DNA of 64,000 nt from Epilithonimonas hispanica (lineage in GTDB: Bacteria > Bacteroidota > Bacteroidia > Flavobacteriales > Weeksellaceae): positions 91,612 to 155,611 of the forward strand of contig NZ_QNUG01000002.1 in NCBI RefSeq assembly GCF_003385395.1. Direction: 5' to 3'. The notes under the pieces are model-generated. The model ran no database searches and was not told where the DNA came from. It saw nothing but the letters and a program-made list of their open reading frames with translations. A program made the translations under genes and the position numbers. This document shows positions 59,108-64,000 of this stretch, piece by piece; position 1 is the first letter of the stretch; each line of letters opens with the position of its first letter.

Positions 59108-59119
59108 GCAATCGATTGC
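59108..59119. promoter_or_regulatory. LacI-family-type operator palindrome (GCAATCGATTGC)
   Basis: A perfect 12-bp palindrome with a central CG, within TGCAATCGATTGCG, which matches the LacI-family consensus TGnAAnCGnTTnCA except at the last base. It lies 155 bp upstream of the GH28 start, so sugar-acid-responsive repression is plausible. Confidence 0.5.
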
Positions 59120-59256
59120 GCAAAATAAAAATAACTACTCTCGGAAAGTATTATTAATCCTAAGAAAACTAAAAATCAGAATACTCTTTTTTACAGATAA
59201 TTCTTAATATTTGATTCAAATTTCTTTAATTTGCAATGCTAAAAATAATTTCAACA

Positions 59257-60459
59257 ATGATTATTCAACCTAGAACAAGAGGATTTATTTGTTTGACAGC
59301 TCATCCGGACGGAGCGCTACAGGCAGTTAAAAATCAGATAGAATATGTTAAGTCGAAAGGCGAAATCAAAAACGGACCTAAAAAAGTATTAGTAATAGGT
59401 GCTTCTACAGGTTTTGGTTTGTCTTCTAGAATTACTGCCGCTTTTGGTTCAGATGCCGCCACAATCGGAGTTTTCTTCGAAAAACCAGCTTCTGAAGGAA
59501 AAATGGGAACTGCAGGCTGGTATAATTCTGCAGCTTTTGAAAAAGAAGCCCACGCTGCCGGTTTATACGCAAAAAGTATTAATGGCGATGCATTTTCTGA
59601 CGAAGTTAAAAAAGAAACAATCGAGTTGATTAAGAAAGACCTTGGTCAGGTTGATTTGGTGGTTTACAGTTTGGCTTCTCCTAGAAGAACACATCCAAAA
59701 ACTGGTGTAGCGCACGCATCTGTTTTAAAACCAATTGGACAGCCTTATACCAACAAAACTGTAGATTTTCATACAGGTGTAGTTTCCGATGTAACTATTG
59801 CTCCGGTTGAAAACGACGTGGATATTCCTAACACTATTGCTGTAATGGGTGGTGAAGATTGGAAATTCTGGATAGAAGAATTGAAAGCTGCTGGCGTTTT
59901 AGCAGAAGGTGTTAAGACTGTGGCTTATTCTTACATCGGCCCAGAATTGACTTTCCCAATCTACAGAAACGGAACAATCGGACAGGCGAAAAATGACCTT
60001 GAAGCAACTGTTACTGTTTTGAATGACTTATTGAAAGACCTTAATGGCGTTTCTTATGTTTCTGTGAACAAAGCTTTGGTAACACAGTCTAGTTCTGCAA
60101 TTCCTGTTGTTCCATTATATATTTCTCTACTTTATAAAGTGATGAAAGCGAAAGGAACTCACGAAGGAACTATCGAGCAAATGCAGAGACTTTTCGCAGA
60201 CAGATTATACACTGAAAACGGAGAAGTTGCTTTGGATGAAGCTGGCAGAATCCGTGTGGATGATTGGGAAATGGCAGATGACGTTCAGGCAGAAGTGGCG
60301 AAGTTATGGAATGAGATTACTACTGAAAACCTTTCTGAAATCAGTGATATTGAAGGTTACAGAAAAGAGTTCTTCAACTTATTTGGATTCGAAATTGACG
60401 GAATCGATTATGAAAAAGATGCTAACGAGAACGTACAAGTTACAAGTATTGAAGCTTAG
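59257..60459 (+). CDS. fabV: Trans-2-enoyl-CoA/ACP reductase (FabV)
   Basis: 400 residues from ATG 59257 (MIIQPRTRGFICLTAHPDG); an in-frame ATG 21 bp upstream is less likely. NADH-binding GASTGFGLSSRITAAFG (about 51-67) and the Y-x8-K catalytic motif in PIYRNGTIGQAK (about 230-240) are both intact. SLASPRRTHPKTG is also a FabV hallmark. It performs the last reduction of fatty acid elongation and is a triclosan-tolerant alternative to FabI. Confidence 0.97.
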   Translation: MIIQPRTRGFICLTAHPDGALQAVKNQIEYVKSKGEIKNGPKKVLVIGASTGFGLSSRITAAFGSDAATIGVFFEKPASEGKMGTAGWYNSAAFEKEAHAAGLYAKSINGDAFSDEVKKETIELIKKDLGQVDLVVYSLASPRRTHPKTGVAHASVLKPIGQPYTNKTVDFHTGVVSDVTIAPVENDVDIPNTIAVMGGEDWKFWIEELKAAGVLAEGVKTVAYSYIGPELTFPIYRNGTIGQAKNDLEATVTVLNDLLKDLNGVSYVSVNKALVTQSSSAIPVVPLYISLLYKVMKAKGTHEGTIEQMQRLFADRLYTENGEVALDEAGRIRVDDWEMADDVQAEVAKLWNEITTENLSEISDIEGYRKEFFNLFGFEIDGIDYEKDANENVQVTSIEA

Positions 60460-60523
60460 GTTTTAGAATAAGAGATAATAGACTGATAGATGATAGATTT
60501 TTCTGTCATTAATAATAACAAAA

Positions 60524-60552
60524 GAGGCTGTCTCAAAAGGGCAGCCTCTTTT
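60524..60552. repeat. Solitary IS1182-type end (hairpin, terminator-like)
   Basis: GAGGCTGTCTCAAAAG is followed by GGCAGCCTC and T6. It matches the inverted right end of the IS at 10765-12361 at all but one of about 30 positions, yet no transposase lies beside it. It can terminate fabV transcription and supplies the stop codon of the decayed gene at 60533. Confidence 0.75.
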
Positions 60553-61326
60553 TTGCTATTACGTTATTAACTAATCTAGAGTTAGGATTATAATTATCCC
60601 AAATTTTCCACGTATTATTGATATTCTTGATGAAATAGATTTGGGTATTGAGCTCATTCACCAAATATTCTTCATCAGAATTTTCAACTACAAAAACAAG
60701 ATTCCAAAATTCTTGTGTTTTTACAACAATCTTATCAGGCTCATCTGATATAACGTCAAGGTCAAAAATCTCAAAATTGGAGCGGTTATTTTTTGTATGA
60801 AGCTTCAAATTTCTATCGCAAAGTTCTGAACTATAATTGTTGCTCCGGGAGATTCTGAAAATATAAGTTCGTCAAAAATATCTATTCTTGAAATTGGAAA
60901 AAATTTTAAAAACTCAAAATTAGTCTTGCAATATCTGTAAATAATATCTGTTGTAAATTCTTCTCCAAATACAGATTCATTATAAAGATCTTCATCTTTA
61001 ACTTTTGTTACAAAAGCATTGAGACTATTAAAACCTAAAAAAATACAGATTTTGTCTAGGGTTTTTAGAAACCTGAGGTCATTATGCGTTTATAATCATA
61101 ATCGCTTTCAAAAAAAACGTTGCAAGGTAATGTGGGAAATACTGGTTCCTAACTCAAATTTCCTCTCCGCCTTCAATTCTTCTCTTTGAGCTAATTCTTC
61201 TTTGATAATCTCAGCAAGAATAATATAATGACTCCTTTTCCAAGGATTGGAATCAGCCAAAATAGATAGTTGAATCTTTGGATGTTGCCGAATTTTTTCC
61301 TTGATTAAATTATATATTGATTTCAA
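60533..61326 (-). pseudogene. Decayed gene of unknown function, several frameshifts
   Basis: Three minus-strand pieces read as one protein. The first (61326 down) is MKSIYNLIKEKIRQHPKIQL, LADSNPWKRSHYIILAEII to SISHITLQRFF, ending in an 8-T run (61111-61118). A middle piece in another frame has NDLRFLKTLDKICIFLGFNS, NAFVTKVKDEDLYNESVFG and DIIYRYCKTNFEFLKFFPIS. The last (to 60533) has KLHTKNNRSNFEIFDLDVIS, KTQEFWNLVFVVEN and NINNTWKIWDNYNP. The C-terminal part resembles secreted or cytosolic small proteins of unknown role. The stop lies inside an IS1182-type end, so the true C-terminus may be lost. Confidence 0.7.
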
Positions 61327-61424
61327 ACCACCAAGATTTTCATACTATCTCAAATATACAAAAATTAAACAAGTTTTAAGTTTCCAATTCCAAATTATGA
61401 CTATTTAAATAGCTAAACATAAGA

Positions 61425-61459
61425 AAAACCACTTAATCATATTCGATTTAGTGGTTTTT
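61425..61459 (-). terminator. Terminator after the CoA-transferase gene
   Basis: AAAACCACTTAATC (61425-61438) pairs with GATTTAGTGGTTTT (61445-61458), one mismatch. On the minus strand a T-rich tail follows. Confidence 0.8.
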
Positions 61460-61487
61460 TTGTGTCATTGTCGCAAAATCAATGTAG

Positions 61488-62975
61488 CTATTTTTTCATA
61501 CTTCCAGTTTCCGAAAGTCTCAAATGCCAGCTAAAACTCTCTTCTAATAGATGTGGAGTATGCCCTCCTCTCTCACAAGCCCTATCAAAATAAGACTGAA
61601 GCTCCTCTCTATAATCCGGATGAACACAATTATCTATTATTTTCTGAGCCCTCTCTCTTGGAGCAAGACCTCTTAAATCTGCCAACCCAATATCTGTAAC
61701 CACAATGTCTACATCATGTTCTGTATGATCTGTATGAGAAACCATTGGTAAAACATGAGAAATTTTATTTTCTTTGGAAGCTGCCTGCGTTACAAAAATA
61801 CTTAGGTAAGCATTACGTGCAAAGTCTCCCGAACCTCCAATTCCATTCATAATCTTGGTACCAGAAATATGTGTTGAATTAACATTTCCATAAATATCGA
61901 ATTCTATCGCCGTATTAATAGCAATAACCCCTAGACGTCTTATCAGCCCTGGTGTATTGGAAATATTCTGAGGTCTGAGAACAAACTTATCTTTGTAATG
62001 CGCCAAATTGTCAAAAACCCGATCATAGCATTCTTTAGACACTGTTATAGAAGATGCAGAAGCAAAACTTAATTTTCCAGCATCTATCAAATCGAACGTA
62101 CTGTCTTGTAATACTTCGGAAAACATTGTCAAATCATAAAAATTACTTTTCTTAAATCCTGTAAGAACAGCATTTGCAACTTTGCCGATCCCAGCTTGCA
62201 AGGGCAACAAACGATCTGTAAGTCTTCCCAGCTGCACCTCATTTTCAAAGAACCTAAGAAGATGGTCAGCAATTGCTGTAGTTTTAGCGTCTGGCTCAGC
62301 AATATCAGCAGGGCTATCTTTTAGATTTGTAAAAACAATTGCTTCTATCTTATTGGGATCTACAGGAATACTTTTTCTTCCAATTTTGTTCCATGGCGCA
62401 ACAATTGGAATTACATTTCTGAAAGGATAATCTTCTGCCTGGTAAATATCATGAATACCATAAACAGATTCTGGAACTTCTGTATTGATCTCTATTATGA
62501 CTTTTTTTGCCATTGTTGCAAAAGTAACGGAGTTACCCACAGAAGTTGTAGGAACTATACTTCCATCTCGCTCTATATAAGCCGCTTCTATAACAGCAAC
62601 ATCCAGACTAAGCAAGTTTTTGGTATGTAAGAGTTCTGCACTTTCACTTAAGTGCTGGTCTATGAATAGAATCTCTCCAGTGTTTATTTTATTTCGTAAA
62701 ATCGGATCTACTTGGAAAGGCATCCTTTTTTTCAAAACATTAGCTTCCGCTAATTTACCATCTGTCCCATGCCCCAAAGAAGCGCCGGTCATTAATGTGA
62801 TCTTGAAATTTTCATTTTTTCCTCTCTCAGCCAAAGCAGGTAAAATAGCTTTACTATCCCCAGCTTTTGTAAAACCGCTGGACCCTACAACCATTCCGTC
62901 CTTTATAATGTTAACAGCATTTTCAACACTAGTCACTTTTTGGCGTAGACTTTCTAATCGTATTCTTTCTAACAT
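61488..62975 (-). CDS. Acetyl-CoA hydrolase / succinate CoA-transferase family protein
   Basis: 495 residues, the length of the SucCoA:acetate CoA-transferase (AarC/Cat1) family. N-terminal VVGSSGFTKAGDSKAILPAL; the catalytic Glu is in MFSEVLQDSTFDLIDAG (about 290); GSGDFARNAYLSIF and IGLADLRGLAPRERAQKII are C-terminal family signatures. It moves CoA between succinate, acetate or propionate, linking acetate handling to the TCA cycle. Start ATG 62975 (MLERIRLESLRQKV). A terminator follows at 61425-61459. Confidence 0.93.
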   Translation of the reverse strand: MLERIRLESLRQKVTSVENAVNIIKDGMVVGSSGFTKAGDSKAILPALAERGKNENFKITLMTGASLGHGTDGKLAEANVLKKRMPFQVDPILRNKINTGEILFIDQHLSESAELLHTKNLLSLDVAVIEAAYIERDGSIVPTTSVGNSVTFATMAKKVIIEINTEVPESVYGIHDIYQAEDYPFRNVIPIVAPWNKIGRKSIPVDPNKIEAIVFTNLKDSPADIAEPDAKTTAIADHLLRFFENEVQLGRLTDRLLPLQAGIGKVANAVLTGFKKSNFYDLTMFSEVLQDSTFDLIDAGKLSFASASSITVSKECYDRVFDNLAHYKDKFVLRPQNISNTPGLIRRLGVIAINTAIEFDIYGNVNSTHISGTKIMNGIGGSGDFARNAYLSIFVTQAASKENKISHVLPMVSHTDHTEHDVDIVVTDIGLADLRGLAPRERAQKIIDNCVHPDYREELQSYFDRACERGGHTPHLLEESFSWHLRLSETGSMKK

Positions 62976-63438
62976 TTAATTTTAATTTTTTTAATATCAA
63001 TTTTATAATTGGACTTTAGCAAGAATGCAATAACATAAATCCTAAATCTCAATTTTCATGAAGATATAAAGTTTTTATTTTCTTTTAAAAACACGTGTTA
63101 AACACTGATTTTAGCACATCTAAATTTAGAAAATACAATTACAACCTCAAAACTAAAAGACTTTTAGAATTCATCAATAATATAATTGTTGCATAAATCC
63201 TATAAAAACCCAATAACAACAATCTTTCCCGATCTTACAAACCCATTTTAAGACAGTGCTAAGACTGATTATTTAACTCACACAAATTTAATTAAAAATC
63301 AATCTTATAATTAATGATGATTATCACATATCCTTTATTTTGCAATCAAAATGATAAAAATCACAGATTTTCTTTGAGATTTGAAAAATTATATTTTACT
63401 TTGCAATTCAAAGTTCTTTATTATTGAAATTTAAAATT
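62976..63438. other. 463-bp AT-rich gap
   Basis: No gene seen. It contains the 10-bp palindrome AACACGTGTT (63090-63099), about 115 bp upstream of the CoA-transferase start, which could be an operator. Confidence 0.45.
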
Positions 63439-63729
63439 ATGATTACTAAAAACCAAAGAAGCATCGTTCTATTTTCGATTCCATTAGTTTTGTTATGTAT
63501 TCCAATGATAGCAATGCAATTTTCTAAAAGTTGGAATTGGTCACTAATCGATTTTGTTGCTGTTGGAGTTATACTTTTCGGAACAGCATTTATAATTAAT
63601 TTGATTTTGGAAAAATTCAAAACAACAAAAAGTAGATTAATTTTGATTGGAATTACATTAACTGTTCTTGTTTTAACTTGGATAGAATTAGCAGTTGGAA
63701 TTTTTGGAAGTCCGTTTGCGGGAAGTTAA
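63439..63729 (+). CDS. Three-helix membrane protein of unknown function
   Basis: 96 residues from ATG 63439 (MITKNQRSIVLFSIPLVLLC); a TTG at 63424 is in frame but less likely. Hydrophobic segments at about 8-27, 36-57 and 67-88. Short family of Bacteroidota integral membrane proteins, no motif recognised. The stop is 1 bp before the next gene's ATG. Confidence 0.65.
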   Translation: MITKNQRSIVLFSIPLVLLCIPMIAMQFSKSWNWSLIDFVAVGVILFGTAFIINLILEKFKTTKSRLILIGITLTVLVLTWIELAVGIFGSPFAGS

Positions 63730-63730
63730 G

Positions 63731-63925
63731 ATGACTGGCTTAAATGAATACCATACTGTAGTAATTATATTACTTTTCATTTTTTTTCTGTTTTTTTCTA
63801 TTATATCACTCATTCCCTTTTTCATTTTAAAATACATTAGAAAAAGATATAATCTAAAAGAAAAATATTTCAGTAATTCTAAGCTAGTTTTATACATATT
63901 AACTCGTAGTGCATTATTAAATTAA
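63731..63925 (+). CDS. Small single-helix membrane protein
   Basis: 64 residues from ATG 63731, one bp after the preceding stop. One long hydrophobic helix (about 9-33) followed by a basic stretch KYIRKRYNLKEKYF, which suggests an inner-membrane protein with a cytoplasmic tail. Not recognised. It ends near the right edge of the window, where only AT-rich non-coding DNA remains. Confidence 0.5.
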   Translation: MTGLNEYHTVVIILLFIFFLFFSIISLIPFFILKYIRKRYNLKEKYFSNSKLVLYILTRSALLN

Positions 63926-64000
63926 TTCAATTTTAAGTCTATTCATTTTTCTATTGAAAACAAAAACATTTACAAACTGAATGAAAGTTAATGCTGTTAT

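Noticed and set aside
1..64000. tRNA, rRNA, CRISPR arrays and prophage structure
   Set aside because: No cloverleaf-like or rRNA segments, no regularly spaced identical repeats with unique spacers and no phage structural genes were recognised by eye.

Overview
The window looks like chromosomal DNA of an AT-rich Bacteroidota, most likely of the Chryseobacterium/Epilithonimonas group (Weeksellaceae). I infer this from Bacteroidota-type -7 promoter boxes (TAnnTTTG), family-restricted genes (OstA-like protein, GxxExxY protein, START-like protein, DUF4136 lipoprotein, HAEP-motif barrel, HU-related protein), FabV as enoyl reductase, and the order hisG-D-C-B-H-A-F-IE. The species is inferred; no rRNA or tRNA gene was seen.

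Layout. 1-1 kb: end of an FtsX/MacB-type ABC system. 1.2-9 kb: HU-like and XRE regulators face a compact peptide-export locus with two tiny double-glycine precursor peptides, a CPBP membrane protease, a small membrane protein, an HlyD adaptor, a C39-peptidase ABC exporter, a TolC channel and a carboxypeptidase-regulatory-like protein. This is the best candidate for a poorly described system: a Gram-negative two-peptide microcin-like or signalling module. 9.3-12.4 kb: Nudix, acyltransferase, and an IS1182-type element with a broken transposase. 12.4-15.7 kb: fumarylacetoacetase, a GxxExxY gene bracketed by inverted repeats, flavin reductase, and a toxin-antitoxin pair whose toxin has an early stop. 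15.7-22.2 kb: ABC exporter, truA, phosphodiesterase, Smr protein, YqgE, pdxH, amidase. 22.3-29.7 kb: the complete his operon, preceded by a leader peptide with six His codons and a terminator/anti-terminator arrangement. 29.7-39.3 kb: housekeeping and envelope genes (class IV and class III aminotransferases, OstA-like, Fur, Kup, ATP-cone nuclease).

39.4-43.5 kb: an OmpR-type two-component system with three downstream envelope genes. All three non-coding gaps carry TTCCC half-sites repeated every 11 bp, which points to one autoregulated regulon. 43.5-55 kb: an NtrC/NtrB-like pair faces a sigma-54-like promoter and a MacA / ATPase / two FtsX permeases / TolC export operon. 55.2-64 kb: topoisomerase III, a frameshifted GH28 pectinase with an upstream LacI-type palindrome, fabV, a stray IS1182-type end beside a decayed gene, an acetyl-CoA hydrolase/succinate CoA-transferase and small membrane proteins.

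Intergenic space is rich in repeats: a dispersed element starting GGCGCC (three copies), long palindromes, and several families of short words arranged as inverted pairs. Five genes have a perfect -7 box ending exactly 4 nt before the ATG, which predicts leaderless mRNAs.
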